From Acidobacteriota bacterium (GTDB taxonomy: Bacteria; Acidobacteriota; Terriglobia; Bryobacterales; UBA6623): a stretch of DNA of 64,000 nucleotides. The stretch spans positions 1 to 64,000 of the forward strand of contig JAQCLD010000006.1 in assembly GCA_027592785.1 (NCBI GenBank), given 5' to 3'. The notes under the pieces are model-generated. The model ran no database searches, was not told the origin of the DNA, and saw only the letters and a list, made by a program, of their open reading frames with translations. Positions 51,918 to 63,993 of this stretch are shown piece after piece. Position 1 is the stretch's first letter; every line of letters starts with the position of its first letter. The position numbers and the translations under genes were made by a program.

Positions 51918-52613
51918 GTGCTGAACGATCTCCTAAAAATCTTTCGCTCTCAAGGCCCAGGCAAAGGCCTCCGGGAAGATTTGGATCAAATGATTCGCCA
52001 GAGCGCGGAACTCGTCGAGGTGGCCGGCGACGTCTATTTCCAACGAGGCGACAAGCACGGCGAGCCCCATGACATCGCCGCCGAAGACAAGAAGATCAAC
52101 AAGTTGCAGCGCCAGATCCGCAAAGACGCCCTGCTGCGCGCGGTGGCCAGCGAAGATGGTTTCGATCTGCCCTTCTGCCTGTCGCTCATGAACGTCGTCA
52201 AAGACGTCGAGAGGATCGGCGACTACGCCAAAGACGTCGCCAAGCTGGCTGAGAAGTCGACAGCTTCTGACGCGTCTTCCTACGATGGCCTAGCTCTCGA
52301 AGCCGAGAGGATCGGCATGCGCCTGGCCAAAATTCTCCAGGACTCGGATCAGCTTGAGGCAGTCAATCTGATCGAGGAAGGCAAGGATCTGAGGAAGCGG
52401 ATCAATACGGAACTGTTTGCCCACGTCGAATCCAGCGAACCCGGCGCCGGCCGCCATGTGCTGTGCCTGCAGTACTACCAGCGCATCGTCGGCCACATGA
52501 TGAACGTCCTGTCGACGATCGTGACTCCGCTGCACCGCATGGACTACACCGGCAAGCGCAGTCTGCTTCCTGAGGTCAAGGCGAAGCTCGGCGCGCCCAA
52601 CGCCGACAAGTAG
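51918..52613 (+). CDS. PhoU-domain protein
   Basis: A 231-aa cytoplasmic all-helical protein of the PhoU/DUF47 kind. It contains the metal-binding E/DxxxD patterns (INKLQRQIRKDAL, VVKDVERIGDYAKDVAKLAEK). PhoU proteins tune phosphate uptake through their partners. The start codon is GTG. Near it lie an OprP-like porin gene and a Na/Pi symporter gene, so it probably modulates that symporter rather than a Pst transporter. Confidence 0.85.
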   Translation: MLNDLLKIFRSQGPGKGLREDLDQMIRQSAELVEVAGDVYFQRGDKHGEPHDIAAEDKKINKLQRQIRKDALLRAVASEDGFDLPFCLSLMNVVKDVERIGDYAKDVAKLAEKSTASDASSYDGLALEAERIGMRLAKILQDSDQLEAVNLIEEGKDLRKRINTELFAHVESSEPGAGRHVLCLQYYQRIVGHMMNVLSTIVTPLHRMDYTGKRSLLPEVKAKLGAPNADK

Positions 52614-52620
52614 ACGCTGC

Positions 52621-53910
52621 CTAGAACGAAGCGTCCCATTGGACGCGCACCCCGATTCGCGGCCCCAGATTACTGTCGACCGCTGCCAGCGAATAGCGGC
52701 TCACATCGACGGACAGCTTGTCGGCGTGTCCCTTGAAGAACCAGTTGGCGACAACTCCGGTTTCGTGGATGAGATCGTTTGACCGCCCTGTTTGGGGATC
52801 GACAAAGGCATACCGTCCCGCAAACTCTAACTGGCGGGGAATCTTGCTGTAGATCTCGTTGAAAAAGTAACCCGCCTGAACATAGCTGCCGCGCAAGTGG
52901 GTCTCGCTGGAGTTCACGTTGTCGATCACCAGCTTCCAGTGGAACTCTTGTTGCAATGAGAACCCTCGCTGCTTGTAGGCCGCCTCAGTCAGGTATTGGC
53001 GCAGCGAATATTGCCCGGGCGCTCCAGCCTGGAACCCGTCCATTTGGCCGCCGCCGCTGGACGAGAAGCGAGTGTAGCTGCTGCGATTACCGGTCGTCGC
53101 CACAGCCAGACTAAGGCGTGGATCCTTTTGCCGTTCTAAATCGCTTTGGGACAGGGATACCCCTCCGCCGAGTGGGTTCCACTGATATCGCGCCAACCAC
53201 ATCGGCGCGCCATCCGCTGCGTTCGTCGGTACCCGCCGATCGCGGAAGATGCCGCGGCCCTGGCCTGTGAAGACGCCCACAAAATACTGAGAATCCGCGA
53301 CAGATCCTTTTGCCAGCCGGCCAACTAGTTCGACTCCTTTCTGACGGTCAATCGTGAACTCGCGGTTGACGATCGACCGTTCGACAAACTGTTGCTTGCC
53401 CGACGAATCCATCCGCTCGCGACTGTAGTCGGCCTTCCACTGGCCAACGAGCAACTTCATCCACTCCGGGCCGACGTCGAAGCGCAAGTCGAGCAGATTG
53501 CCGCCTACTAGATCGTGCTCGTACTTGTACTCGATCCACGGAGCGGCGATATGACCCTCCATCTTGAAGCGGGCCCGGCGAAACTTAAGGTTCGATTCGT
53601 CCGCCTGACTTAGATGGCTTTCCTTGCGCGGCGCAGATTCGAACGGCGAGGTGAATCGCAGTTGTGAGCGCACGTTGACCTTGGCGCTGAAGGGTCCATC
53701 CTGCGAACCGAGCTGGAGTCCCGAGGAGCCGTAACGAAGCCACCTACTGGGCTCTTTGGCATCCTCGCCGCTATCGCCTGGGCGCAAAGCAGCCACAACC
53801 TCGGCTGCAGCCGATCCTGGTTCTGCCGCGGCAGGCATGCTGAATTGAGCAATGAGAAAAGCGCAGCCGAGCAGCTGTGCCCCGCGCCACATTAAAGTGG
53901 TCTTCATCAC
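52621..53910 (-). CDS. Phosphate-selective porin O/P-like protein
   Basis: A 429-aa outer-membrane protein with a signal peptide (LLGCAFLIAQFSMPAAAEP). A typical OprO/OprP barrel follows: FRRARFKMEGHIAAPWIEYKYEHD, YFVGVFTGQGRG and RQLEFAGRYAFVDPQ, ending with a terminal aromatic (VQWDASF). Porins of this family take up phosphate or polyphosphate. The stop is 7 bp from the convergent phoU-like gene stop. It reads away from the Na/Pi symporter gene. Confidence 0.85.
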   Translation of the reverse strand: MMKTTLMWRGAQLLGCAFLIAQFSMPAAAEPGSAAAEVVAALRPGDSGEDAKEPSRWLRYGSSGLQLGSQDGPFSAKVNVRSQLRFTSPFESAPRKESHLSQADESNLKFRRARFKMEGHIAAPWIEYKYEHDLVGGNLLDLRFDVGPEWMKLLVGQWKADYSRERMDSSGKQQFVERSIVNREFTIDRQKGVELVGRLAKGSVADSQYFVGVFTGQGRGIFRDRRVPTNAADGAPMWLARYQWNPLGGGVSLSQSDLERQKDPRLSLAVATTGNRSSYTRFSSSGGGQMDGFQAGAPGQYSLRQYLTEAAYKQRGFSLQQEFHWKLVIDNVNSSETHLRGSYVQAGYFFNEIYSKIPRQLEFAGRYAFVDPQTGRSNDLIHETGVVANWFFKGHADKLSVDVSRYSLAAVDSNLGPRIGVRVQWDASF

Positions 53911-53912
53911 TA

Positions 53913-53928
53913 CTGTTACGGTAAGCAG
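53913..53928 (-). promoter_or_regulatory. CTGTTAC-type motif before the porin start
   Basis: CTGTTACGGTAAGCAG has matched ends (TTAC/GTAA, CTG/CAG). It lies just upstream of the porin ATG and resembles the motif before the response regulator. A few bases further upstream CTTAACGAATCCTTAAAC is a short direct repeat of CTTAA with an 11-bp period, reminiscent of a Pho box. Confidence 0.35.
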
Positions 53929-54006
53929 TCAACGGTTTAGATCAGGTAAAGGATCTGCGGTAAATTCGTGACTCTTTGTTTAAGGATTCGTTAAGGCTGT
54001 GCGGCT

Positions 54007-55173
54007 CTATCGCAAAAAAACCGCCACTAACGCCGGGGCGCCGTAGAACACGCTGCCGACATAGGCGAATGCCCGCGGCTTGGAGTGCGCGGCGACATCT
54101 GCCAAGCGCTCCGCCATCCGCAGCGGAATCTCGCGAATTGCCGGTATCGGGTAAATAATCGCAACACCGATGACGTTGAAGAGCAGATGTACGATGGCGA
54201 TCGTACATCCGGCCGCGGCATTCTCCCCCGAAACCGCCAGCGACGCGGCCAAGGCCGTTACCGTCGTGCCGATATTCGCTCCCAGAGTCACCGGGAAGGC
54301 TTGCCGAAGCGTCAGTACGCCGGCCGCCGCGAACGGGATCAGCAACGACGTCGTCACCGAACTCGACTGCACCATGACCGTAACCGCAATACCCACGATC
54401 ATCGCGGTGATGCCCCGGCCGCCCAGTGCCCGCTCGATCTTCTCTCCTGCCGTATGTCCTAACCATTTACGCAACGTCTTCACTAGCATCAGCAGCGATC
54501 CGATGATGAGCACTGCGCTCATGATTGCCAAGGCCGTGCCTTGCGCCGAGGCCGAACTGAACAGCGCCTCAGCCACCGTTGTCAGTTGATCCGACCCAGC
54601 TTTCATGGCTGTCTTGATCGGACTGTCGAACTTCAAGCCGCCCAGGCCCGCTAGGCTGCCCGCCAGCCGAGCCGAGATGGTCCCCAAGAATCCCGTCGCG
54701 ATTTCTAAGGGAAGCAGTATGGCGACGGTGATGAAGTTGAAAAAGTCATGGCACGTCGCAACAGCAAAGGCGCGGCGAAACTCCTTCGTCTCACCCATGT
54801 GCGCCAGCGCCACCAGCGTGTTCGTGACGGTCGTTCCGATATTGCTGCCCATAATCATCGGTATGGCATTCACAACAGGCAGCGGGTTTTCCGGCGCCGC
54901 GACCATGCCGACGACCATCGACGTCGTCACCGACGAACTTTGCACCAACGTCGTCGCCAAGATGCCCACCATCAGGCCCACGAAGGGATTCTCAGTCGCG
55001 CGGAAGAACGAGTCGAGCGTCCCGGAGCCCAACATGTGGAATCCGTCGCCGAACGCGCGTACGCCCACCAAGAACGCGAAAAGCATCGCCAGGACCTTGC
55101 CGACGGCCGCCAAGGTCTGCAACTTGCCGTCGGTTCGAGCGGTAGTGGGGGCTACTGGGCTAGTGGTACTCAT
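54007..55173 (-). CDS. Na+/phosphate symporter (NptA/PNaS family)
   Basis: A 388-aa inner-membrane protein with about eight helices. The two inverted halves each carry the QSSSVTTS motif (LVQSSSVTTSMVVGM; MVQSSSVTTSLLIPF) and a GSNIGTTVT/GANIGTTVT motif that bind sodium and phosphate. The usual C-terminal PhoU-like domain is absent; the separate PhoU-domain gene could supply it. Its ATG overlaps the TAA of the response-regulator reading frame (TAATG), showing coupled translation. Confidence 0.92.
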   Translation of the reverse strand: MSTTSPVAPTTARTDGKLQTLAAVGKVLAMLFAFLVGVRAFGDGFHMLGSGTLDSFFRATENPFVGLMVGILATTLVQSSSVTTSMVVGMVAAPENPLPVVNAIPMIMGSNIGTTVTNTLVALAHMGETKEFRRAFAVATCHDFFNFITVAILLPLEIATGFLGTISARLAGSLAGLGGLKFDSPIKTAMKAGSDQLTTVAEALFSSASAQGTALAIMSAVLIIGSLLMLVKTLRKWLGHTAGEKIERALGGRGITAMIVGIAVTVMVQSSSVTTSLLIPFAAAGVLTLRQAFPVTLGANIGTTVTALAASLAVSGENAAAGCTIAIVHLLFNVIGVAIIYPIPAIREIPLRMAERLADVAAHSKPRAFAYVGSVFYGAPALVAVFLR

Positions 55174-55589
55174 TACATCAATTCCTCTTGCGTGGGCAGC
55201 GAGTCCTGCAACTTCACTTGAGCTTGGACGCGCCTGAGCAATTCGCGAATGCTGAACGGCTTCGGCAGATAGTCGTCTTGCGAAGAAAACCGGTAAGACC
55301 GCAGGTAAGTCTCTTTGGGGTGCGCGGTGACAAATAGAATCGGAATGCTTGCCGACGAAGGGCTCTGCCGAATCTGCCTGGCTAAATCCAGACCCGATCC
55401 GTCGGGCAGCATGAGATCGAGGATGACCAGGCTTGGAGTTCCGTCCTCAAGAACTTGTCGAGCGGAGCCAAGATCAGCCGTCAACTAGACCGCATAGCCG
55501 CTCCGGCCGAGGTTGTAGCCAATCAATGCGCGAAGATCGCCTCCATCCTCGACAACGAGGATCGCGGCCGGAAACGGTTGGTCTGACAT
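55173..55589 (-). pseudogene. Response regulator receiver gene interrupted by an in-frame TAG
   Basis: From the ATG at 55589 the frame reads MSDQPFPAAILVVEDGGDLR and GYNLGRSGYAV, then TAG, then LTADLGSARQVLEDG and LVILDLMLPDGSG. The rest keeps the phospho-acceptor Asp (LVILDL), the Thr in FVTAHP and the Lys in LPKPFS, so without the TAG it is a normal single-domain CheY-type receiver. The first acidic pair is ED-G instead of DD. The track starts at the TTG just after the stop. Translation might restart there, but would lose the first strand of the domain. Confidence 0.75.
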
Positions 55590-55673
55590 GGGCCAGCCGG
55601 CAATACGCTCCGGCAAGCCTCGAATATAGCTACCGCAACATTTCAGTTCGGTTAAGAGACGGGCAAGTTTCGA

Positions 55674-55690
55674 CTGTAAAACTGTTACAG
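55674..55690 (-). promoter_or_regulatory. CTGTAA-N5-TTACAG inverted repeat before the response regulator
   Basis: CTGTAAAACTGTTACAG is a perfect six-base inverted repeat with a five-base spacer, 85 bp before the response-regulator ATG. GATTAAGAG and GGTTAAGAG flank it at a distance of about 43 bp. It may serve the regulator/symporter operon. Confidence 0.45.
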
Positions 55691-55739
55691 AACGATTAAG
55701 AGGAACCGCACGGCGGCAGGGAAGGGGGCAAGAACAACG

Positions 55740-56150
55740 TTAGCCGCGCGACTTTTCCCAGGCATCCAGTTTCGCCTTAGCCGCTGCTACGGCCGCTTCG
55801 GCGTCCTCGACATCCTCTTCCATCACGTGTTCTCCGAGAATGTCGCTGGCGCGCTGCAGGGCGATACGCGCACGTTCGACCTCGGCCGCATCCACCCAAC
55901 TGGCACTGGACGCCAGCACCCGAACACGGTGCGGCTGGGCTTCCAAAAAGCCGTCCACCAGAGCAATATGGCGCGGGACCCCGGCCTGCGTGAAGGTCAG
56001 CACGCCCGCGCCCAGCTCGGTCAGCAGGGGTGCATGACCAGGCAAGATGCCAATGTAGCCGTCCGAGGCAGGGGCTTGCACGTCATCCACTTCTTCGCTG
56101 ACGAGGGACCCTTCAGGGGACGCGACCTCAAGATGGAGCTTGTTGGCCAT
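55740..56150 (-). CDS. atpC: F1 ATP synthase epsilon subunit
   Basis: A 136-aa peripheral subunit of F1. The beta domain begins LHLEVASPEGSLVSEEVDDVQ and has SDGYIGILPGHAPLLTELGAGVL; the C-terminal helical pair is ERARIALQRASDILG and AAVAAAKAKLDAW. It couples the rotor and can inhibit hydrolysis. Last gene of atpHAGDC, 6 bp after atpD. Confidence 0.95.
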   Translation of the reverse strand: MANKLHLEVASPEGSLVSEEVDDVQAPASDGYIGILPGHAPLLTELGAGVLTFTQAGVPRHIALVDGFLEAQPHRVRVLASSASWVDAAEVERARIALQRASDILGEHVMEEDVEDAEAAVAAAKAKLDAWEKSRG

Positions 56151-56156
56151 GGGACC

Positions 56157-58483
<2,327 letters not shown>

Positions 58484-60025
58484 TTAGCTAGCCTCGGGCG
58501 TCCCGATCTTGTGGCGCTGCACAAACGTCTTCTTGAAGTCGTTCAGCGTCGCTTCGACCTCTTTGACGATCTCGTCCGTAAGCGTCTTTGTCTCAGCGAT
58601 CTTCCCGAGCACGCTCGTTTCCTTGCGTTCCAGCGAATCAAACAATTCGCTTTCGAACTCGGCCAAGCTCTCGACCGGCAGATCGTCGACGAAGCCGTTG
58701 ACGCCCGCGTAGATGATCAGCACTTGCTTTTCCATCGACATCGGCGTGTACTGCTTCTGCTTGAGAATCTCAACCAGACGTCGACCACGATCCAACTGGC
58801 GCTGCGAGGACTTATCTAACTCAGACCCGAACTGCGCAAACGCTTCCAGGTCGCGGAACTGCGCCAAGTCAAGGCGTAGCGTACCAGCAGTCTTTTTCAT
58901 CGCCTTCGTCTGCGCGGCGCCGCCGACTCGGCTAACCGACAGTCCGACGTTGACGGCAGGTCGGATGTTCTTGTTGAACAAGTCCGACTCCAGGTAAATC
59001 TGTCCGTCCGTGATCGAGATGACGTTGGTCGGAATGTATGCCGAAACGTCGCCCGCCTGGGTCTCGATGAACGGTAAGGCCGTCAACGAACCGCCTCCCT
59101 TTTCGTCGCTCAGCTTCGCCGCGCGTTCCAGCAACCGGCTGTGCAAATAAAAGACGTCGCCGGGGTAGGCTTCGCGGCCTGGAGGACGGCGCAGCAGTAG
59201 CGAGATTTCGCGATAAGCGACTGCATGCTTCGAAAGATCGTCGTACACGCACAAAGCATGCTTGCCGTTGTCGCGGAAGTACTCGCCCATCGCACACCCG
59301 GCGTACGGCGCAAGATACTGCATGGGCGCCGGGTCAGAGGCCGATGCTACGACGATGATCGAGTACTCCATCGCGCCCGCTTCTTCGAGTGTGCGCACAA
59401 CTTGTGCAACCGTCGAGCGCTTCTGGCCAATAGCGACGTAGATGCAGACTAAGTCGCCGCCCTTCTGGTTGATGATCGTGTCGACAGCGATGGCGGTCTT
59501 GCCGGTCTGGCGATCGCCAATGATCAACTCCCGCTGTCCCCGGCCCACCGGCACCATCGCGTCGATTGCCTTCAGTCCCGTCTGCATCGGCTCGCTGACC
59601 GATTTGCGGTCGACCACGCCCGGCGCCATGCGCTCGATTGGAAAGAACGTATCGGTGTCGATCGGCCCCTTGCCGTCCAGCGGACGACCGAGCGCGTCAA
59701 CCACACGGCCGATCAACGCCTTGCCCACAGGCACCGAGATGATCTTGCCTGTTCGCCGCACCTCGTCGCCTTCGGTCAGCTGCGTGTAGTCGCCCAGCAG
59801 AACGGCGCCCACCTGATCCTCTTCGAGGTTCATGGCGATTCCCGCCACGTCGTGTGGGAACTGCAACATCTCACCTGCCATGACTTTCTCCAAGCCATGC
59901 AAACGAGCAATGCCGTCGCCCAACGAGATGATTGAGCCGACTTCCGCAACCTGAACCGCGCTGTCGTAGTTCTCGATTTGGTCGCGAATCAGCTTCGTGA
60001 TCTCTCCAGCGCTGATCTGAGCCAT
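58484..60025 (-). CDS. atpA: F1 ATP synthase alpha subunit
   Basis: A 513-aa non-catalytic nucleotide-binding subunit. The start is the ATG at 60025 ([21 protein letters not shown]); the track's extra 29 residues overlap the atpH gene. Walker A is [33 protein letters not shown] and the late [22 protein letters not shown] are typical. It pairs with beta in the hexamer. Confidence 0.96.
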   Translation of the reverse strand: MAQISAGEITKLIRDQIENYDSAVQVAEVGSIISLGDGIARLHGLEKVMAGEMLQFPHDVAGIAMNLEEDQVGAVLLGDYTQLTEGDEVRRTGKIISVPVGKALIGRVVDALGRPLDGKGPIDTDTFFPIERMAPGVVDRKSVSEPMQTGLKAIDAMVPVGRGQRELIIGDRQTGKTAIAVDTIINQKGGDLVCIYVAIGQKRSTVAQVVRTLEEAGAMEYSIIVVASASDPAPMQYLAPYAGCAMGEYFRDNGKHALCVYDDLSKHAVAYREISLLLRRPPGREAYPGDVFYLHSRLLERAAKLSDEKGGGSLTALPFIETQAGDVSAYIPTNVISITDGQIYLESDLFNKNIRPAVNVGLSVSRVGGAAQTKAMKKTAGTLRLDLAQFRDLEAFAQFGSELDKSSQRQLDRGRRLVEILKQKQYTPMSMEKQVLIIYAGVNGFVDDLPVESLAEFESELFDSLERKETSVLGKIAETKTLTDEIVKEVEATLNDFKKTFVQRHKIGTPEAS

Positions 60026-60050
60026 AGAAACCTCTTGGTCTAGTGAATCC

Positions 60051-60602
60051 TTACAGACGGCCGGACATCGCCCGGTCGAGCACCTGCAACTGGGCCGACA
60101 CGGAGCCGTCATAGAGCTTCGAGCCCACTCTCACGACCACGCCGCCTAGCAGCGCCTCGTCCAGATGGAAAGATGCATGAATCTCGCGGCCGGTAAGCCG
60201 CTGGAACTTATCGATTACCGACGTGCGTTGGTCATCCAACAGCGCGGTCGACGAAGTGACGCTGATCCGGCTTATGCCCTGCTTTTCGTCGAACCATTTT
60301 TCAAAAGCAGTGATCAGCTCGGGCAACAGCGTGATCCGCCGGTTATCGAGCATGACGAATATCAAATTGCGGATCGACTTCGAGAAGCCAATGCGATCGC
60401 CGATCGTTTCCGCCAGACGCTTCTTGCTCTCGACATCGACCGAAGGCGCCGAAAACAACGTCCGCAGCTCCGGGGCCGCTTCAATCGTCCCCTGAAAATC
60501 GCGAAGCTGATTGAGCGCCGCTTCCGGCGTCGCATCCGCTTTGTCGCCGGATAGGACATCCGCGAGGGCCGTGGCGTAGCGACTAGCGATTGCGAGTGAC
60601 AT
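60051..60602 (-). CDS. atpH: F1 ATP synthase delta subunit
   Basis: A 183-aa subunit joining F1 to the peripheral stalk. It has the OSCP pattern: [12 protein letters not shown] at the start and [33 protein letters not shown] at the end. First gene of atpHAGDC. The F0 genes atpB, atpE and atpF usually lie before it, but the next gene upstream is an unrelated divergent one; they must be elsewhere. Confidence 0.93.
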   Translation of the reverse strand: MSLAIASRYATALADVLSGDKADATPEAALNQLRDFQGTIEAAPELRTLFSAPSVDVESKKRLAETIGDRIGFSKSIRNLIFVMLDNRRITLLPELITAFEKWFDEKQGISRISVTSSTALLDDQRTSVIDKFQRLTGREIHASFHLDEALLGGVVVRVGSKLYDGSVSAQLQVLDRAMSGRL

Positions 60603-60778
60603 AAACGTCCAGAAGCCGTCCTGCTTACAGTCCTAGTACACCTCGAAAGCCCGTGCCTCGAAGACCATTCAGTCACCTTGTGGTGGAGCGGACGTGCACC
60701 TACGAGGCGCAAGAACCTGAAGCTTCAAGCTATCACAGCCGATCCATAGATTCAACAAGGCCCGAGCGCGATAACTCG

Positions 60779-61780
60779 ATGAAAACATTGCCCCAGACAA
60801 ATGCATCCGAGTACACTCAAAGAGCCGCGTGGTTCCCGCAACGCGACGGTCCGAAGACAGGCGTGACTGGCGTTCCATTAGAGTATTCGGGAGCCGCTCT
60901 CGACAGCAAACGTTGTTCTGGTTGCGGACATTGGGTCGCGATTCAGGCGCAGCGTTGCGACCGCTGCGGTCGTCTACTCCGCAATCGGGACGCCGCCGCG
61001 CGCCTCCGCCGCGGATTCGAGCAGGCAGAGGCCTTGCCCGAACCTTCGGCCCCGCCCCCGCCGCGGCCCTCCCCTGAACCGGAATGGAAACGCGAACTTC
61101 AGGAAAGATTAGCGGGTTATCGGGATCGCCTCGACCCGCTTGCAGACGCACCGCGACCGGCCCTAGACCTGCCGCCGCCGAAACCGGCCGCCGCTCCACA
61201 AATCCGCCCTCGGCCGAAGCTGCCCGAAGCGCGCCCTGCATCGTACGTCCGTCCTGCTCCAGCTGACTCCGCGCCGGTAGCGCGCCTGCCGGAAACCACG
61301 CCGCCGATTATCGATCTACGGCCCACTGGCGGCGATAGCCCACGTCTGGCGCGTCTGGAACCGATCCCAGCCCCCCTATCGATCCGAGCTATCGCCGGCG
61401 CCATGGACCTCGGCGTGGCCCTGTTAGCCACGGGCCTTTTCATGGGAATCGTCTCCCAAGTCGAGCAGGTATCCCTCTCGCCCGACGAGGCCGTCCGCGT
61501 CATCGGGGCCGCCTTAGCGCTGAATCTAACCTGCTATCTTCTTTGTTTTCTGCTCTATGCAGGGCGCACAGCCGGCATGAGCTGGCTCGGGCTGAGCGTC
61601 CTCAACCTAGACGGCGAACCCCCTGCCGCCGCTCAACGTCGCAGCCGCGCTTTCGGAACCCTGCTGAGCCTCGCAGCTCTTGGCGTCGGATTCATCTGGG
61701 CCGCCGCGGACGAGCAGGGCCTTACCTGGCACGACCGCATGTCTCGAACCTTCGTCGCTCAAGACGATCCGCTCCCCTAA
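60779..61780 (+). CDS. RDD-family membrane protein with N-terminal zinc ribbon
   Basis: A 333-aa protein. The ATG at 60779 (MKTLPQTNASEYTQ) is favoured over the track start, whose leader overlaps the promoter region shared with atpH. Residues 45-75 carry CSGCGHWVAIQAQRCDRCG, a zinc ribbon. A proline-rich linker follows. The C-terminal RDD domain has three membrane helices (RAIAGAMDLGVALLATGLFMGIV; GAALALNLTCYLLCFLLYAGRTAGM; LLSLAALGVGFIWAA) with the signature SWLGLSVLNLDGEPP and the end WHDRMSRTFV. Function unknown, perhaps transport. Confidence 0.82.
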   Translation: MKTLPQTNASEYTQRAAWFPQRDGPKTGVTGVPLEYSGAALDSKRCSGCGHWVAIQAQRCDRCGRLLRNRDAAARLRRGFEQAEALPEPSAPPPPRPSPEPEWKRELQERLAGYRDRLDPLADAPRPALDLPPPKPAAAPQIRPRPKLPEARPASYVRPAPADSAPVARLPETTPPIIDLRPTGGDSPRLARLEPIPAPLSIRAIAGAMDLGVALLATGLFMGIVSQVEQVSLSPDEAVRVIGAALALNLTCYLLCFLLYAGRTAGMSWLGLSVLNLDGEPPAAAQRRSRAFGTLLSLAALGVGFIWAAADEQGLTWHDRMSRTFVAQDDPLP

Positions 61781-61803
61781 AATCCCTCACCGCGACCCGC
61801 ACG

Positions 61804-63993
61804 CTAGGCGAAGCGGTAACCGTGCTTCCTCAGCGGCAGCGAACGAATCCGCTCACCCGTCACCGCGAATATCGCGTTGCAGATCGCCGGCAGCACAGGC
61901 GGCAAGGCCGGCTCGCCAATTCCTGTTGGCGGCACGTCAGTCTTGACGAAGTGGACCTCGATCTCCGCCGGCGCGTGCGCCATCCGCAGCAGCTCGTGCT
62001 CGTGGTAGTTCGATTGAACGACGCGGCCCTTCTCCACCGTAATCTCCTGGTACATCAACTCGCTCATCCCGTCGATCACCGCGCCTTGAGCCTGGTTAGT
62101 AGCGCTACTTGGGTGCACGATGTGCGCGCCGATATCGCCGCCGACCCAGAATTTGTTGACCTTGACTCGCTTCTGATCGTCGACCGCCACTTCCGCCACG
62201 TGAGCGAAGTAACCCGCATGGCTGAAGTAGAAGGCGATGCCCAGAGCCGTTCCTTCGGGAAGCGCGCGCTTCCCCCAGCCGGATTTCTCGGCGACTAGCT
62301 GCACCACGCCCCTCATCCGCCCGGCGTCGAAGGCGTCCCGCTCATCGCTCACTCGCGGGTAGCTCAGCAATTCCAGCCGGAATTCCAACGGGTCCTTGCC
62401 TGCGGCATGCGCCAGCTCGTCAATGAACGACTGAATCACCCATGCGTGCGAATTACTGCGCGGAGCCCGCAGCGCGCCGCACGGAATCCGGGTGGACATC
62501 AGCGTGCAATCCGTGGCGAAGTCCTTCACGAAAAGAGCCGGGAACTCCGTCGCAGAAATATTGGCCGCACGGGCGAACTCTTCTCCCTCCCCGTAGCTGA
62601 CAAAGAAGTTGCGCCAGGCAACCAATTTCCCGTCGGCGCTGACGCCGCCCTTGAGAAATTGGAATCCGCCGGGCCGGTAGAAGTCGTGACGCATGTCGTC
62701 TTCGCGCGTCCACAACAACTTCACCGCGGGACCGTTCAACTCCCGTGCGATGTAGGCAGCCTGAACCATGTAGTCGATGTTGAGCCGTCGGCCGAATCCG
62801 CCGCCGATGCGCAACATGTGAACGGTGACGTCGTCTGCTGCGATTCCCAATGTCTGAACGACAGCCGGGAGGCCGCGGTCGGGACTCTGCGACGGCGCCC
62901 ATATTTCCATCTTGCCGTCCTTGTACTGCGCAGTGCAGTTCTGCGGCTCCAGCTGGGCGTGCGAGATAAAGGGATAGGAGTAGGCGGCTTCCACGACTTT
63001 GGCGGCGCGGCCAAGGGCTCCTTCCGGGTCGCCGACCCGACGCAAACTGAACCGCGGCTCTTGCTGCGACAACTCTGCCGCCCGACGGGCATACTCTGCG
63101 GTGCTCTGCTCGGCGCCGATTCCCTCGTTCCAGGTCACCTTCAAGCTCTTGCGGGCCTGCTGCGCCTGCCACCACGTATCAGCCACGATGGCGACGCCGC
63201 CGCCGAGGATCTGGAGATCTTCTAGGCCCTTGACGATCAGCACCTCGCGGACGCCCGGCAGCTTCTTCAGTTCATCCACATTCGCTGTTAGCGGCTGTCC
63301 GCCGAACACCGGGCTATGTTCGAAGACCGCGTGCAACATCCCCGGCAGCGTGAAGTCAATGCCGTAGATCGGCTTGCCAGTCACCATGTCCGCCAGTTCC
63401 CACGTGGGCAACGACTTACCGATCAGCTTGAAATGCTTGGGATCTTTCAGCGAAACCGTGCTTGGATCGGGAGGCGTCAACAGCGCCGCATCCGCCGCTA
63501 ACTCGCCGTAGCCCAGAACGCGTCCGCTGGCTTTGTGCCGGACCTGCCCCGAGGCTGTCGTACATTCGGAGGCCGCAGCGCCCCACCGTTGTGCCGCGGC
63601 CGCAACCAGCATTTGGCGGGCGCCCGCGCCCGCGCGGCGCAGCATATCCCAGTCGGATGGTATAGCTCGGCTGCCGCCGGTGTGTTGGCGCCCGTAGAGC
63701 GCTTCATTCAAGTCGACCTGCTCAACGCGAACATGTTCCCAGTCCACATCGAGTTCATCCGCCACGATCATGGGCTCGCTGGTGCGGATGCCCTGGCCGA
63801 CTTCGGGATTCTTGCTTGCGATCGTCACAATCCCGTCCAGCGCAATGCGCACGAAAACATTCGCGACAAACTCCCCGTCTGTTCGGCCCTGCGCCTCGGA
63901 GCGCATGTCGAAGACAGGCGCGACCAGCATCCCGCCGCCCGCCAGGGCGGTGACTCGCAGGAAGTAACGGCGATTCACGGCTCTCGTAGTCAT
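61804..63993 (-). CDS. Molybdopterin-binding oxidoreductase large subunit (xanthine dehydrogenase/IorB family)
   Basis: A 729-aa periplasmic subunit with a twin-arginine signal (VNRRYFLRVTALAGGGMLVAP). It belongs to the molybdenum hydroxylases of the isoquinoline oxidoreductase beta-type: SKNPEVGQGIRTSEPMIVADELD, MLRIGGGFGRRLNIDYMVQ, TRIPCGALRAPRSNSHAWV and the catalytic-Glu region TGIGEPALPPVLPAI. It oxidises N-heterocycles or aldehydes; the substrate is not known. The small 2Fe-2S subunit gene is expected just beyond the window edge, since the ATG lies 7 bp from the end. Confidence 0.9.
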   Translation of the reverse strand: MTTRAVNRRYFLRVTALAGGGMLVAPVFDMRSEAQGRTDGEFVANVFVRIALDGIVTIASKNPEVGQGIRTSEPMIVADELDVDWEHVRVEQVDLNEALYGRQHTGGSRAIPSDWDMLRRAGAGARQMLVAAAAQRWGAAASECTTASGQVRHKASGRVLGYGELAADAALLTPPDPSTVSLKDPKHFKLIGKSLPTWELADMVTGKPIYGIDFTLPGMLHAVFEHSPVFGGQPLTANVDELKKLPGVREVLIVKGLEDLQILGGGVAIVADTWWQAQQARKSLKVTWNEGIGAEQSTAEYARRAAELSQQEPRFSLRRVGDPEGALGRAAKVVEAAYSYPFISHAQLEPQNCTAQYKDGKMEIWAPSQSPDRGLPAVVQTLGIAADDVTVHMLRIGGGFGRRLNIDYMVQAAYIARELNGPAVKLLWTREDDMRHDFYRPGGFQFLKGGVSADGKLVAWRNFFVSYGEGEEFARAANISATEFPALFVKDFATDCTLMSTRIPCGALRAPRSNSHAWVIQSFIDELAHAAGKDPLEFRLELLSYPRVSDERDAFDAGRMRGVVQLVAEKSGWGKRALPEGTALGIAFYFSHAGYFAHVAEVAVDDQKRVKVNKFWVGGDIGAHIVHPSSATNQAQGAVIDGMSELMYQEITVEKGRVVQSNYHEHELLRMAHAPAEIEVHFVKTDVPPTGIGEPALPPVLPAICNAIFAVTGERIRSLPLRKHGYRFA

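Noticed and set aside
53942-54466. 174-aa ORF within the Na/Pi symporter gene
   Set aside because: Glycine/arginine-rich out-of-frame reading of the symporter gene.
13157-55589. Recoding of stop codons (suppressed TAG/TAA) as an explanation for the interrupted genes
   Set aside because: Many intact genes here end in TAG or TAA at natural lengths, and both codons interrupt genes, so general recoding is not credible.
61543-62298. 251-aa plus-strand ORF over the end of the RDD gene and the molybdopterin gene
   Set aside because: Arginine/histidine-rich shadow crossing two well-defined genes.
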